In this document: in pieces, positions 1 to 8,739 of the stretch
Layout of the letters: every line of letters begins with the position of its first letter
How positions within the stretch are numbered: the first letter of the stretch is position 1
DNA from: Anaerococcus ihuae
GTDB lineage: Bacteria; Bacillota; Clostridia; Tissierellales; Peptoniphilaceae
Assembly (NCBI RefSeq): GCF_928368155.1
Contig: NZ_CAKMRU010000001.1
Coordinates: 874,001 to 938,000, forward strand
Reading direction: 5' to 3'
DNA: 64,000 nt
Position numbers and translations under genes: made by a program
Notes under the pieces: model-generated
The model's input: only the letters and a program-made list of their open reading frames with translations
Told to the model about the DNA's origin: nothing
Database searches by the model: none

Positions 1-13
1 TTAAAATAAAAAT

Positions 14-44
14 AAAGAATAAGAAGCAGGGCTTCCTATTCTTT
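14..44 (-). terminator. Rho-independent terminator after dnaK
   Basis: Arms AAAGAATA and TATTCTTT extend inward through a G-U pair and GAAGC/GCTTC to a 3-nt loop. On the minus strand a T-rich run follows. It lies just past the dnaK stop, so whatever lies further downstream (often dnaJ) is probably not mainly read from the dnaK transcript. Confidence 0.8.
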
Positions 45-59
45 AAGTTTTATTTATTT

Positions 60-1880
60 TTATTCTTCGTCATCATCTACAACTTCATAATCTGCATCTA
101 CTACATCGTCGTCTGCTTTTCCAGCATTTTGTCCTTCTTGACTTGCTTGAGCATTTTTATACATTGCTTCACTCATTGAGTAGATTTCTTCTTGTAGAGC
201 TTCTGTTTTTGCTTTGATATCTTCTGTATTGTCAGCTTTAATGCTCGCTTCAAGATCTTTGATTTTTTCTTCAATCTTATCTTTTTCGCTTCCTTCAATT
301 TTTGCTTCTTCAAGAGTTTTTCTTGCTTGGTAAACTAATGATTCAGCATTGTTTTTAACTTCAATACTTTCTTTTTTCTTTTTATCATCTTCAGCAAATT
401 TTTCAGCTTCTTTTACTTTTTTATCTATTTCTTCATCAGTTAAGTTTGTTGATGATGTGATAGTAATTTTTTGTTCTTTTCCACTTCCTTGGTCTTTTGC
501 TGATACATTTACAATACCATTTGCATCGATATCAAATGTAACTTCAATTTGTGGAACTCCACGTCTTGCTGCAGGAATTCCTGTAAGTTGAAATCTACCA
601 AGTGTGGTGTTATCTGCTGCCATTTCTCTTTCACCTTGTACAACGTGAATATCTACATCAGTTTGTCCGTCTGCAGCTGTTGTAAAGATTTGAGATTTTT
701 TAGTTGGAATTGTTGTATTTCTTTCGATTAATTTTGTAGCAACTCCACCAAGAGTTTCAATTCCTAATGAAAGTGGTGTTACATCAAGAAGTAATAAATC
801 TTTAACTTCTCCTGTTAAAACTCCACCTTGAATTGCAGCACCAAGTGCAACACATTCGTCTGGGTTTATATCTCTTTGTGGTTCTTTTCCAATTATATTT
901 TTAACTAGATCTTGAACTGCAGGTATTCTTGATGATCCACCTACAAGTAAAACTTTTTCGATATCGCTTGATGATAGTGATGCATCTTTTAGGGCATCTT
1001 CAACTGGTTTTCTTGTTGCTTCAACTAAATCATGTGTCAATTCATCAAATTTTGCTCTTGTAACTGTCAAATCTAAGTGAACTGGTTGTCCATCTACTGC
1101 TGTAATAAATGGTAGATTTACATTTGTTGTTTTTGTTGATGATAATTCTTTTTTAGCTTTTTCTGCTGCATCTTTTAATCTTTGCATAGCTGTAAGATCT
1201 TTTGTTAAATCTACACCAGTTTCTTTTTTAAATTCAGCTGCTAGATATTCAACCAATCTATTATCAAAGTCATCTCCACCTAATTTATTATTTCCTCTTG
1301 TAGATAAAACTTCAAATACTCCATCGCCTACTTCTAGAATTGATACGTCGAATGTACCACCACCAAGGTCATAAACCATAATTTTTGCTTGGTCAGTTTC
1401 TTTATCCATTCCGTATGCAAGGGCTGCAGCTGTTGGTTCGTTTATAATTCTTTTTACATTTAAGCCTGCAATTTTTCCAGCGTCTTTTGTAGCTTGTCTT
1501 TGAGCATCTGTAAAGTAAGCAGGAACTGTTATTACTGCATCTGTTACTGTATCGTTTAAATATCCTTCTGCATCTGATTTTAATTTTTGTAAAATCATTG
1601 CTGAAACTTCTTCTGGTGTATAAGAATTTCCATCAATTTCATTTGTTTTATAATCAGATCCCATTTCTCTTTTTATTGATGAGATTGTTCTATCTGGATT
1701 TGTTATTGCTTGTCTTTTTGCAGTTTCTCCAACAAGTCTTTCTCCATCTTTTGTAAATGCTACAACTGATGGTGTTGTTCTATTACCCTCAGTATTTGGG
1801 ATTATTGTTGAATCCCCACCTTCCATAACGGCAACTGCTGAGTTTGTTGTTCCTAAGTCAATTCCTATAATTTTTGCCAT
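60..1880 (-). CDS. dnaK: Molecular chaperone DnaK (Hsp70)
   Basis: ATP-driven Hsp70 chaperone that works with GrpE and DnaJ on unfolded client proteins in the cytoplasm. The 606-residue protein is full length for the Gram-positive type. The N-terminal nucleotide-binding domain opens with the phosphate-1 motif GIDLGTTNS and contains [12 protein letters not shown] and [11 protein letters not shown]. The substrate-binding domain follows (linker near [16 protein letters not shown]), then a helical lid and an acidic tail ending DDDEE. AGGAGG stands 7 nt before the ATG. It is the last gene of hrcA-grpE-dnaK, 12 nt after grpE, and should be under HrcA/CIRCE control. Confidence 0.98.
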   Translation of the reverse strand: MAKIIGIDLGTTNSAVAVMEGGDSTIIPNTEGNRTTPSVVAFTKDGERLVGETAKRQAITNPDRTISSIKREMGSDYKTNEIDGNSYTPEEVSAMILQKLKSDAEGYLNDTVTDAVITVPAYFTDAQRQATKDAGKIAGLNVKRIINEPTAAALAYGMDKETDQAKIMVYDLGGGTFDVSILEVGDGVFEVLSTRGNNKLGGDDFDNRLVEYLAAEFKKETGVDLTKDLTAMQRLKDAAEKAKKELSSTKTTNVNLPFITAVDGQPVHLDLTVTRAKFDELTHDLVEATRKPVEDALKDASLSSSDIEKVLLVGGSSRIPAVQDLVKNIIGKEPQRDINPDECVALGAAIQGGVLTGEVKDLLLLDVTPLSLGIETLGGVATKLIERNTTIPTKKSQIFTTAADGQTDVDIHVVQGEREMAADNTTLGRFQLTGIPAARRGVPQIEVTFDIDANGIVNVSAKDQGSGKEQKITITSSTNLTDEEIDKKVKEAEKFAEDDKKKKESIEVKNNAESLVYQARKTLEEAKIEGSEKDKIEEKIKDLEASIKADNTEDIKAKTEALQEEIYSMSEAMYKNAQASQEGQNAGKADDDVVDADYEVVDDDEE

Positions 1881-1892
1881 ATAAATTTCCTC

Positions 1893-2441
1893 CTATTTTG
1901 CAACTTTAACCATACTTGGTCTTATAACTCTATCATTTAGTTTGTATCCTTTTTGATAGGTTTCTATAATATAATTTGATTTGAAATCTTCGTTTTCTTC
2001 TGTTTGAAAAGCGTGATGGAAGTTTGGATCAAATTCTACTCCATCTGATTCGATTTCTTCCAAGCCTTCTTTTTCCAAAACTTTCCAAAAAGAATCTCTT
2101 ATCATTACGATTCCTTTTACAAAAGAATCTTCTTCATCTTGATCTTTAAGTGCTCTATCAAAATTATCTAAAACTGGTAAAAGTTCTTCGATTAAATTTG
2201 ATGAAGCAAACTTTTTAAAATCAACTCTTGCTTTTTCTTCTCTTTTTTTGAAATTAGTAAAATCTGCCAATAGTCTTTGGTATTTTTCTTTATACTCATT
2301 ATCATCGTCATTTGGCAATTCTTCTTCAACATTACCATCTTCATCAACTATTTCAGCATCAATTTCTTCTAATTCTTCTTCTATATTTTCATTTAAATCT
2401 TCTTCTTTTACATTTTCATCATGCTTTTTTTCATTGTCCAC
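1893..2441 (-). CDS. grpE: Nucleotide exchange factor GrpE
   Basis: Releases ADP from DnaK. The first 50 or so residues are very acidic (runs of E and D), followed by a coiled-coil segment (YKEKYQRLLADFTNFKKREE) and the beta domain ending in the typical NDRVIRPSMVKVAK. Two in-frame GTG starts are possible, at 2450 and 2441. I chose 2441 because TAGGTG lies 6 nt upstream of it, while the earlier GTG has its AAGG only 3 nt away. It sits between hrcA and dnaK in the heat-shock operon. Confidence 0.95.
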   Translation of the reverse strand: MDNEKKHDENVKEEDLNENIEEELEEIDAEIVDEDGNVEEELPNDDDNEYKEKYQRLLADFTNFKKREEKARVDFKKFASSNLIEELLPVLDNFDRALKDQDEEDSFVKGIVMIRDSFWKVLEKEGLEEIESDGVEFDPNFHHAFQTEENEDFKSNYIIETYQKGYKLNDRVIRPSMVKVAK

Positions 2442-2458
2442 CTTAAACACCTACCTTA

Positions 2459-3457
2459 TTATTTGCTAAGTAAATCTGATATTAGCTTGATGTCAGAAAT
2501 AACTTCCTTATAATCAATTCTTGTAAGTCCTATTATTCCAATTTGGCCTACAATGTCTTTGTCATAATTAAAATGTGAAGTTATGATTGTATTATCTTTC
2601 AATTCATTTATCTCATTTTCATCACCAATAGTAATTTGTAATTCATTGTTGGAATTTTCAATCAATTCCCAAATTCTTTCCTTACTATCAAATATCTTAA
2701 TAAACTCTTTAGCCTTAATTGGATCTTCAAATTCTTTGAAATTAAAGATATTGCCTAGTCCCTTTATAATCACTTCTTTAGTCAAATCGCTTAAAGAATC
2801 ATTGTTGATTTTTTTCTCCAAAATATCCAACAAATTCTCATACTTCTTAAAGCCAGAATTTTTGATTTTTTCAAAAATTTTTGAAAGATCTTTTAAACTT
2901 TCTCCCTCAATATTTTGTTTTAAAGTTTTTGAAATTTCAAATAATTTCTCATCATCAATTTCTTCACTTATATAAATTCTATCGCTTATTAAACTTCCGT
3001 TATCATAAACAACAATAAACAAAAGCATATTGGGATCAATTTTTAAAAGTTCTAAATTAATTACCTTAGTAATATTGTTTCTTATGGTATAAGAAACGGC
3101 TGTAAGATTTGTCATTTTTGAAAGAAGTAGTGTTGCAGTCTCCACAATTTTTGAAACATTTCCATATCTTTTATCAAGAATTTTTTCTAAATTTTCATCT
3201 TCCTTTTCATTTAATGAATTTTCTAATAAATTATTTACATAAAGTCTGTAACCTTTATCGGATGGATATCTTCCTCCAGATGTGTGGGCCTTTTCCAAAA
3301 GTCCCATCTTTTCAAGAGTGCTCATCTCATTTCTAATTGTTGCAGACGAAATATCTAGTGAATATTCATTAAGCAATGAATTTGAACCAATAGGCTCTCC
3401 AAGATTAACGTATGAGTTTATAATGGAAAAGAGTATCATCTTCTTTCTCTCGTTCAT
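2459..3457 (-). CDS. hrcA: Heat-inducible transcription repressor HrcA
   Basis: Repressor that binds CIRCE operators and is kept active by GroEL. An N-terminal winged helix-turn-helix (MNERKKMILFSIINSYVNLGEPIGS, quoted in part: SATIRNEMSTLEKMGLL) is followed by the GAF-like HrcA domain and the C-terminal IGIIGLTRIDY, a family hallmark. I start it at the ATG at 3457, which has GAGGTG 6 nt upstream. A GTG further upstream at 3478 would fall inside the CIRCE element and is unlikely. It is the first gene of the operon and therefore autoregulated. Confidence 0.96.
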   Translation of the reverse strand: MNERKKMILFSIINSYVNLGEPIGSNSLLNEYSLDISSATIRNEMSTLEKMGLLEKAHTSGGRYPSDKGYRLYVNNLLENSLNEKEDENLEKILDKRYGNVSKIVETATLLLSKMTNLTAVSYTIRNNITKVINLELLKIDPNMLLFIVVYDNGSLISDRIYISEEIDDEKLFEISKTLKQNIEGESLKDLSKIFEKIKNSGFKKYENLLDILEKKINNDSLSDLTKEVIIKGLGNIFNFKEFEDPIKAKEFIKIFDSKERIWELIENSNNELQITIGDENEINELKDNTIITSHFNYDKDIVGQIGIIGLTRIDYKEVISDIKLISDLLSK

Positions 3458-3471
3458 TATTTTCACCTCAT

Positions 3472-3498
3472 TTAGCACTCCAATTATCTGACTGCTAA
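3472..3498 (-). promoter_or_regulatory. CIRCE operator of the hrcA-grpE-dnaK operon
   Basis: The plus strand reads TTAGCACTC, nine bases, then GACTGCTAA. This is the CIRCE consensus TTAGCACTC-N9-GAGTGCTAA with one mismatch in the second arm. It lies between the promoter and the hrcA ATG, the standard position for HrcA repression of the operon. Confidence 0.95.
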
Positions 3499-3530
3499 TT
3501 ATAATATACTAGGTAAATTTCTTTTTGCAA
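3499..3530 (-). promoter_or_regulatory. Sigma-A type promoter of hrcA operon
   Basis: On the minus strand TTGCAA (3525-3530) precedes overlapping -10 candidates TATATT, TATTAT and TATAAT within 3499-3510; the first two give 16 and 18 bp spacers. It abuts CIRCE on the downstream side and begins just after the hemW stop, so the heat-shock operon has its own promoter independent of hemW. Confidence 0.7.
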
Positions 3531-3531
3531 G

Positions 3532-4656
3532 TTATATTATTTCAATATAAAATTCATTTGATAAATCAAAACCCTTGTGGGTAAATCTTAAATTTTGATC
3601 AATTTCAAAAAATCCTTCTCTATAAAATTTTTCAACTATTTCACTATACTTTTCTAAAAGAGAATGCCCAAAAATATTTTCAAATTCTTTTAAGTTGATT
3701 CCTTCCACTTCTCTTAATTTAAAAATTATATATTCTTTTTCTATTTCATCTTTTGAAATAAATTCCCTAAATTCTATTGGAAATTTTCCTTGATTGATTA
3801 ATTTTTCATATTTAACAAAATTTTTTACATTATTATATCTTACATTTGATAAAAATCCTGACGCTCCAAGGCCAAAGGCAAGATATCCTCCTTCTGACCA
3901 ATATTTTTTATTGTGGTAGGATTCAAAACCTTTTTTTGAAAAGTTAGAAATTTCATACCTATTTAGTCCCAAATCTTTTAAATATTTTTCAATATAGAAA
4001 AAAATATCTCTTTCCAAATCATCATCCATCAAATCAAGCATATTTTTCTTATACAAACTATAAAAATGTGATCCTTTTTCAAGGATTAAAGAATAATAGG
4101 ATAAATGTTCTGGATTTATTTTTTTTATTATCTCCAAATCATTTTTTATAGAATCAAAATTTCCACCCGGCAGATTTAAAATCATATCTAAAGAAAGATT
4201 ATCAAAACCTGCTTTTCTTATATTTTCTATATCTTTTAGGACAATTTCCTTGTTATGGTCTCTGCCAATTTTCTTTAAAACTTCATCATCAAAGGATTGA
4301 ACTCCAAGTGAAATTCTGTTTATCCCCAATTTTTTGTAGGCTTTTAATTTTTCCAAGGTCAAAGAATTTGGGTTTGCCTCGATTGTAAATTCTTTAACCT
4401 TACTTAAATCAAATTTTTTTAGCAAATCTACAATCTCTTCTATATATTTATGGTCAATGTAGGTCGGAGTTCCTCCACCAATATAAATTGAATCGACTTC
4501 TACTTCCATATTTTTTTGATATAAGATTATTTCTTTTTTTAAATTTTCAAAATAAGGATCAATCCAAGATTCTAAATTTGGAAAGGCTGTAAAATCGCAA
4601 TAAAAACATTTTTTCTTACAAAAAGGTATGTGAATATAGATTCCAATTTTTTCCAT
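3532..4656 (-). CDS. hemW: Radical SAM heme chaperone HemW (HemN-like)
   Basis: Radical SAM protein of the HemW branch, associated with heme trafficking rather than coproporphyrinogen oxidation. The N-terminus carries the cluster motif CKKKCFYC (CxxxCxxC) and the glycine-rich GGGTPTY follows. The HNxxYW-type motif is present as YHNKKYW. At 374 residues it matches HemW and is shorter than HemN. AAGGAG precedes the ATG by 6 nt. Its position just upstream of hrcA and downstream of lepA is common in Firmicutes. Annotations as oxygen-independent coproporphyrinogen III oxidase are usually a misnomer for this length. Confidence 0.92.
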   Translation of the reverse strand: MEKIGIYIHIPFCKKKCFYCDFTAFPNLESWIDPYFENLKKEIILYQKNMEVEVDSIYIGGGTPTYIDHKYIEEIVDLLKKFDLSKVKEFTIEANPNSLTLEKLKAYKKLGINRISLGVQSFDDEVLKKIGRDHNKEIVLKDIENIRKAGFDNLSLDMILNLPGGNFDSIKNDLEIIKKINPEHLSYYSLILEKGSHFYSLYKKNMLDLMDDDLERDIFFYIEKYLKDLGLNRYEISNFSKKGFESYHNKKYWSEGGYLAFGLGASGFLSNVRYNNVKNFVKYEKLINQGKFPIEFREFISKDEIEKEYIIFKLREVEGINLKEFENIFGHSLLEKYSEIVEKFYREGFFEIDQNLRFTHKGFDLSNEFYIEII

Positions 4657-4684
4657 ATCTACTCCTTAAATTTTTGCAAATAAA

Positions 4685-4706
4685 AAGTTAGGATTTATCC
4701 TAACTT
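4685..4706 (-). terminator. Distal copy of the lepA terminator hairpin
   Basis: Palindrome AGTTAGGAT/ATCCTAACT followed on the minus strand by TTTTTATTTG. This copy keeps the U-tract. Its near-duplicate lies at 4876-4895, with a 169-bp element between them. Confidence 0.75.
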
Positions 4707-4875
4707 AGACTGTCGACAAACTAAAACTTTTCCCATTTCGACCGAGTGAAACGAGCGGAGAAATCTCATGGGATCTCTCCATGCGTTCGTTTCACTCACT
4801 TAGTCGAGATGGTACATAGATTAATTTTTATTTTAAAATAAAATATTATATACTTTCAAACTTTGTCTACGCTTT
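4707..4875 (-). repeat. Terminator-nested palindromic element, divergent copy C (169 bp)
   Basis: The termini AGACTGTCGACAAA and TTTGTCTACGCTTT match the ends of the 196-bp elements at 24638 and 43376 and form imperfect terminal inverted repeats. The interior differs. It holds a long hairpin whose arms pair CCATTTCGAC with GTCGAGATGG, GAGTGAAACGA with TCGTTTCACTC and GGAGAAATC with GATCTCTCC, followed by about 50 nt of A+T. The element is bracketed by two near-identical terminator hairpins downstream of lepA. I infer a non-autonomous mobile or REP-like repeat; no coding capacity is visible. Confidence 0.7.
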
Positions 4876-4895
4876 AGCTAGGACTTATCCTAACT
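4876..4895 (-). terminator. Proximal hairpin copy after lepA, without U-tract
   Basis: AGCTAGGA/TCCTAACT hairpin right at the lepA stop. It differs from the 4685-4706 hairpin by two plus-strand T-to-C changes. In the minus-strand RNA the one that falls in the stem becomes a G-U pair, so the stem is preserved. It is followed by the element, not by a U-run. Confidence 0.65.
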
Positions 4896-4896
4896 T

Positions 4897-6702
4897 TTAT
4901 TCATCATCATATTTCAATACAGCAAGGAAGGCATCTTGTGGGATTTGTACGCTTCCTAATTGTCTCATTCTCTTCTTTCCTTCTTTTTGTTTTTCTAGAA
5001 GTTTTTTCTTTCTTGATATATCTCCACCGTAACATTTTGCAATTACATCTTTTCTCAATGCTCTTACAGTTTCTCTTGCTATAACTTTTGAGTCGATTGT
5101 AGCTTGAATTGGAATTGCAAATTGTTGTCTTGGAATTTGGTCTTTTAATTTTTCAACAATTGATCTTCCCCTAGCATAGGCAAAATCTTTGTGAACAATT
5201 GTAGATAAAGCATCAACCTTATCTTCATTTATTTTTATATCAAGTTTTATTAAATTACTTTCTTCATAATCTACAACTTCATAATCCAAAGAAGCATATC
5301 CTTTTGATCTTGATTTTAAAGAATCAAAAAAGTTATAAATTACTTCGTTTAAAGGAATTTTATATTTAATTATAACCCTATTTTCATCCATATAGGACAT
5401 ATCAATTAGCTCGCCCCTTCTTGATTGAGCAAGTTCCATCACTGGTCCTATATATTCTTTTGGTGTCATAATTTCAGAAATTGTTATTGGTTCTTTTACA
5501 TAATCTATTTCTGATGGTGGTGGAAAATCGTTAGGATTTTCTAATTTTTGCTCTTCGTGACCCTTTGTTTTTACCCTATAAATTACTGAAGGTGCTGTGG
5601 CAATAATATCCAAATCATATTCTCTTTCAAGTCTTTCAGTAATAATATCCATATGCAAAAGTCCCAAAAATCCACATCTTAATCCAACGCCGAGGGCTTG
5701 AGAATTTTCTTGTTCAAAAACTAAAGATGCATCATTAACTTGAAGTTTTTCCAAAGAATCTTTTAATTTGTTGTATGATTCGCCTTCCGCTGGATAAATT
5801 CCTGAATAAACCATAGGCAAAACTTCCTTGTAACCTGAAAGGGCTTTTTGTGTTGGATTATTTTTTAAGGTTATTGTATCACCAACTCTAGCATTTCTAA
5901 TATCTTTAATGCTTGCTTCAATAAATCCTACATCACCACTTTTTAATTCTTTGGTTTCAATCCTATTTTTCATAGTATAACCAACGCCTGTTACTTCGTA
6001 GGATTTTCCACTTGCCATCATCAAAATTTCATCGCCTGCTTTTACACTTCCTTCAAAAATTCTGACATAGCAAATTACTCCCCTGTAGGAGTCATAATAC
6101 GAATCAAAAATTAAAGCCTTGAGCGGTTTATCATCATGATCTTCTGGAGCTGGAACATTTTCTATAATATCTTCTAAAACATCTTCAATATTTAGACCAG
6201 TTTTTGCTGAAATTAATGGAATATTTTCTGTATCAAGTCCTATTTGATGTTCTATTTCCTCTTTCGTTTCATCAACTCTTGCACTTGGAAGGTCAATTTT
6301 ATTTAGAACTGGCAAAATTTCCAAATCTTGTTCAAGAGCAAGGTAAGTATTTGCTAAAGTTTGAGCTTCAACTCCTTGGGAAGCATCAACAACCAAAATT
6401 GCCCCCTCACAAGCTTTAAGTGATCTTGAAACTTCATAGGTAAAGTCAACATGGCCTGGTGTGTCAATTAAATTTAAATCATAAATCTTTCCATCTTTGG
6501 CCTTATATTTTAACTTTACAGATTTTAACTTTATGGTAATTCCTCTTTCTTGCTCAAGCTCCATGCTATCTAACATTTGATCATTTATTTCTCTTTTAGC
6601 AACAGACTGAGTTTTTTCTATAAGCCTATCTGCAAGAGTAGATTTTCCATGGTCAATGTGAGCAATAATTGAAAAATTTCTTATATTTTCTTTTTTCTTC
6701 AT
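4897..6702 (-). CDS. lepA: Elongation factor 4 (LepA)
   Basis: Ribosome-associated translational GTPase (EF4/back-translocase family). The 601-residue protein is full length. G1 is [10 protein letters not shown]2 lies in [12 protein letters not shown]3 is DTPGHVDF and G4 is NKIDLP. Domains II, III and V are followed by the LepA-specific C-terminal domain with [20 protein letters not shown], which distinguishes it from EF-G and TypA. The start overlaps the lepB stop by one base (TAATG), so the two are probably coupled. The transcript ends in the element-split terminator at 4685-4895. Confidence 0.97.
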   Translation of the reverse strand: MKKKENIRNFSIIAHIDHGKSTLADRLIEKTQSVAKREINDQMLDSMELEQERGITIKLKSVKLKYKAKDGKIYDLNLIDTPGHVDFTYEVSRSLKACEGAILVVDASQGVEAQTLANTYLALEQDLEILPVLNKIDLPSARVDETKEEIEHQIGLDTENIPLISAKTGLNIEDVLEDIIENVPAPEDHDDKPLKALIFDSYYDSYRGVICYVRIFEGSVKAGDEILMMASGKSYEVTGVGYTMKNRIETKELKSGDVGFIEASIKDIRNARVGDTITLKNNPTQKALSGYKEVLPMVYSGIYPAEGESYNKLKDSLEKLQVNDASLVFEQENSQALGVGLRCGFLGLLHMDIITERLEREYDLDIIATAPSVIYRVKTKGHEEQKLENPNDFPPPSEIDYVKEPITISEIMTPKEYIGPVMELAQSRRGELIDMSYMDENRVIIKYKIPLNEVIYNFFDSLKSRSKGYASLDYEVVDYEESNLIKLDIKINEDKVDALSTIVHKDFAYARGRSIVEKLKDQIPRQQFAIPIQATIDSKVIARETVRALRKDVIAKCYGGDISRKKKLLEKQKEGKKRMRQLGSVQIPQDAFLAVLKYDDE

Positions 6703-7250
6703 TATCTATTTTCCTTATCTACAAATCCTATATCATAAATTGGGAAAAATCTTAAAAAAGCGTGTCCAACTATTTTTTCTTCTGAAATCGGTCCAAAATT
6801 TCTAGAATCATTACTTGCATTTGGAAGCCTATTATCTCCCATAACAAAATACTCCCCATCTTTAACTTCCCATGAAGAATTTTCATTTGTCGTTAGAGTT
6901 TCTTCGCTATTTATATAATTTTCCTCATAAATTTCGCCATTAACATATACGTTGCCATTTTTTACTTCAATATTATCTCCAGGCATGCCTACAATTCTTT
7001 TTATATATAAAGTATCTTCTTGGTCAGGAGCTTCTATTATTACAATATCTGCCCTATTGTAGCCTTTAAAATGTTTTGAAACTTTATCAACAAATAACAT
7101 ATCGCCACTATGTAATGTATTTAACATAGAATTTCCTTCAACTTTTGTAGCATCCATTATAAAAATTTTAATAAAAAATGCAATGATTAATGCAAAAAGT
7201 ATAGTCTTTATCCAATCAAGAAATTCCAAATCATTAGTTTTTTCTGTCAT
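6702..7250 (-). CDS. lepB: Signal peptidase I
   Basis: Membrane-bound Ser/Lys protease of family S26 that cleaves Sec signal peptides. A single N-terminal membrane segment (about residues 12-31) precedes the catalytic Ser41 in EGNSM and Lys84 in [11 protein letters not shown]; the box [17 protein letters not shown] follows. At 182 residues it is the short Gram-positive type. GAGAGGTG precedes the ATG. It heads the lepB-lepA pair behind a promoter at 7273-7301. Confidence 0.95.
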   Translation of the reverse strand: MTEKTNDLEFLDWIKTILFALIIAFFIKIFIMDATKVEGNSMLNTLHSGDMLFVDKVSKHFKGYNRADIVIIEAPDQEDTLYIKRIVGMPGDNIEVKNGNVYVNGEIYEENYINSEETLTTNENSSWEVKDGEYFVMGDNRLPNASNDSRNFGPISEEKIVGHAFLRFFPIYDIGFVDKENR

Positions 7251-7272
7251 ATCACACCTCTCTCATTTTATA

Positions 7273-7301
7273 ATTATAAACGAATATTACAAAAGTTCCA
7301 A
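7273..7301 (-). promoter_or_regulatory. Promoter of lepB-lepA
   Basis: On the minus strand TTGGAA (7296-7301), a 17-bp spacer and a perfect TATAAT (7273-7278). The lepB start is 22 nt further on. Confidence 0.75.
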
Positions 7302-7331
7302 ATATTTTAAGATTTATTATTTTATAAAGAT

Positions 7332-7360
7332 TTGTAATAATTATAGTTTTATGGTAAAAT
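7332..7360 (+). promoter_or_regulatory. Promoter of rpsT
   Basis: TTGTAA (7332-7337), 17-bp spacer, TAAAAT (7355-7360), then 31 nt to the rpsT ATG with GGGGGTG as ribosome binding site. Back to back with the lepB promoter. Confidence 0.7.
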
Positions 7361-7391
7361 AAATCAGTCGATATAAATTGGGGGTGAAAAA

Positions 7392-7658
7392 ATGGCAAAC
7401 ATTAAATCAGCTATAAAAAGAATTGATGTAACTAGAAAACAAACTGCTAGAAATAAATCAGCAAAATCTGAAATAAAAACTTACGTTAAAAAATTTGAAG
7501 AAGCTATTGAAAATAATGATAGCGAAAAAGCTAATGAACTTTTCAAAACTGTTGATAAAAAAGTAAAACAAGCAGCAGCTAAAAACATAATTCACAAAAA
7601 TCAAGCTAGTAGAACAACTTCAAGATTAGCTAAAAAATTAAATTCATTAAACGCTTAA
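7392..7658 (+). CDS. rpsT: 30S ribosomal protein S20
   Basis: Small primary-binding protein of the 30S subunit (88 residues). It opens MANIKSAIKRI, is rich in Lys and Ala throughout, and ends in the typical RTTSRLAKKLN segment, all typical of S20. It has its own promoter and a strong GGGGGTG site, and is convergent with holA. The neighbourhood rpsT/holA/comEC is the conserved Firmicutes arrangement. Confidence 0.97.
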   Translation: MANIKSAIKRIDVTRKQTARNKSAKSEIKTYVKKFEEAIENNDSEKANELFKTVDKKVKQAAAKNIIHKNQASRTTSRLAKKLNSLNA

Positions 7659-7663
7659 TTTTT

Positions 7664-7726
7664 AATCGGTTCATTCAAACTTGCGACTTAGGAAAGTCGC
7701 CAAGATTAGAATGAGTCGATTTTTTT
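7664..7726 (+). terminator. Branched terminator after rpsT
   Basis: An outer stem pairs AATCG and TCATTC with GAATGA and CGATT. Inside it a second perfect stem pairs GCGACTT (7683-7689) with AAGTCGC (7694-7700). A run of nine T follows. The nested two-part hairpin is longer than the usual terminator and reaches the end of convergent holA. Confidence 0.7.
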
Positions 7727-8739
7727 TATTTATAAAATTTTTCAATAAAGATAAGCATATTTAAATTCATATCAAAGTCTTGGCTTTTTTGTTTCAAATC
7801 GCATTGATATAAAAAATCTTGCAAATCAAATAATTCATCCAAAGAAAAATTTCCGATAAAACCCTTGTCTTTTCTAAGCTCAAAACTTGAAATTCCAAGA
7901 GATTTTTGTATAAAAGCATCATTATAAGAATCTTTTAATAAAATTTTTATTCCGATTAAATTTCTAATGTGTCTTACTAGCATATAGAAAATTTTAAATA
8001 TTTCATCCATATCCTTTGCCATAAATAAATATGTGTTCATAGCAGTTTTTGTATCCCTTTTTGACAGAGCATCTGTGAGATTAAAAATATTTAAATCTAA
8101 AACTTGGTCTAATTGGTCGTGAACATCTTCCAATAAAACCTCGCTTTTATCGGAATTTGCAATAATTTTATCCACTGTATTTACAACCTCATAAAGGTCG
8201 ATTTGCGAATTTTTATTTAAATATGAAAACCTATCAATAATTTCATTTATATAAGATTTTTTTATTTTTTTATTATTTTTTACAAATCTTTTTCCAATAA
8301 AAGAAACAAGCTCATTATTATTTAGCCTATCGATTTCTACAATATTTCCATTTTTCTTGATTGCCTTGTAAAATTTTCCTTTAAATACACTTTCATCAGA
8401 TATTATTATAAATGTCAAAAAATCTGCTAAATTTTCTATATCTTCAATAATCAAATTACAAATTTCCTCATAATCTTTTATATTATTTTTAGATAAGTCG
8501 ATATTTCTCCAAATCACAACTTTTTTATCTTCCATTATTGGATAGGTATCAATGGCAGTTTTTATGTCCTCAAGGCTTTTTTTGCCCTTAATTTCTATAT
8601 AATTAAAGTCAGGAAAAGAAATTAAATCCTTTGCTTGATCTATAATTGTTTCTTTTAGATATTCTTCTTTTGAATCAATTAGATAAATTCCCTTGCTTTT
8701 TTTTGAAAAAAGTTCAGCCATAAATTCCTTATAATTCAT
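7726..8739 (-). CDS. holA: DNA polymerase III subunit delta
   Basis: Clamp-loader delta subunit that opens the beta sliding clamp. The 337-residue protein has the family layout: a divergent AAA+ N-terminal region beginning NYKEFMAEL (no Walker A is expected), the segment VVIWRNIDLS, a middle region FLTFIIISDE, and the C-terminal collar domain with DIFNLTD-like FNLTDALSKRD and MLVRHIRNLIGIK. Sequence divergence is high, as is usual for delta. Its ATG overlaps the comEC stop (ATGA), so it is co-translated with comEC. Confidence 0.93.
   Translation of the reverse strand: MNYKEFMAELFSKKSKGIYLIDSKEEYLKETIIDQAKDLISFPDFNYIEIKGKKSLEDIKTAIDTYPIMEDKKVVIWRNIDLSKNNIKDYEEICNLIIEDIENLADFLTFIIISDESVFKGKFYKAIKKNGNIVEIDRLNNNELVSFIGKRFVKNNKKIKKSYINEIIDRFSYLNKNSQIDLYEVVNTVDKIIANSDKSEVLLEDVHDQLDQVLDLNIFNLTDALSKRDTKTAMNTYLFMAKDMDEIFKIFYMLVRHIRNLIGIKILLKDSYNDAFIQKSLGISSFELRKDKGFIGNFSLDELFDLQDFLYQCDLKQKSQDFDMNLNMLIFIEKFYK

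Noticed and set aside
349-731. Open frames on the plus strand opposite dnaK
   Set aside because: Antisense shadows of a well-conserved gene, with Ser/Phe/Cys-rich composition and no ribosome binding site.
3476-3478. GTG at 3478 as the hrcA start
   Set aside because: It falls inside the CIRCE operator; the ATG at 3457 has a proper GAGGTG.
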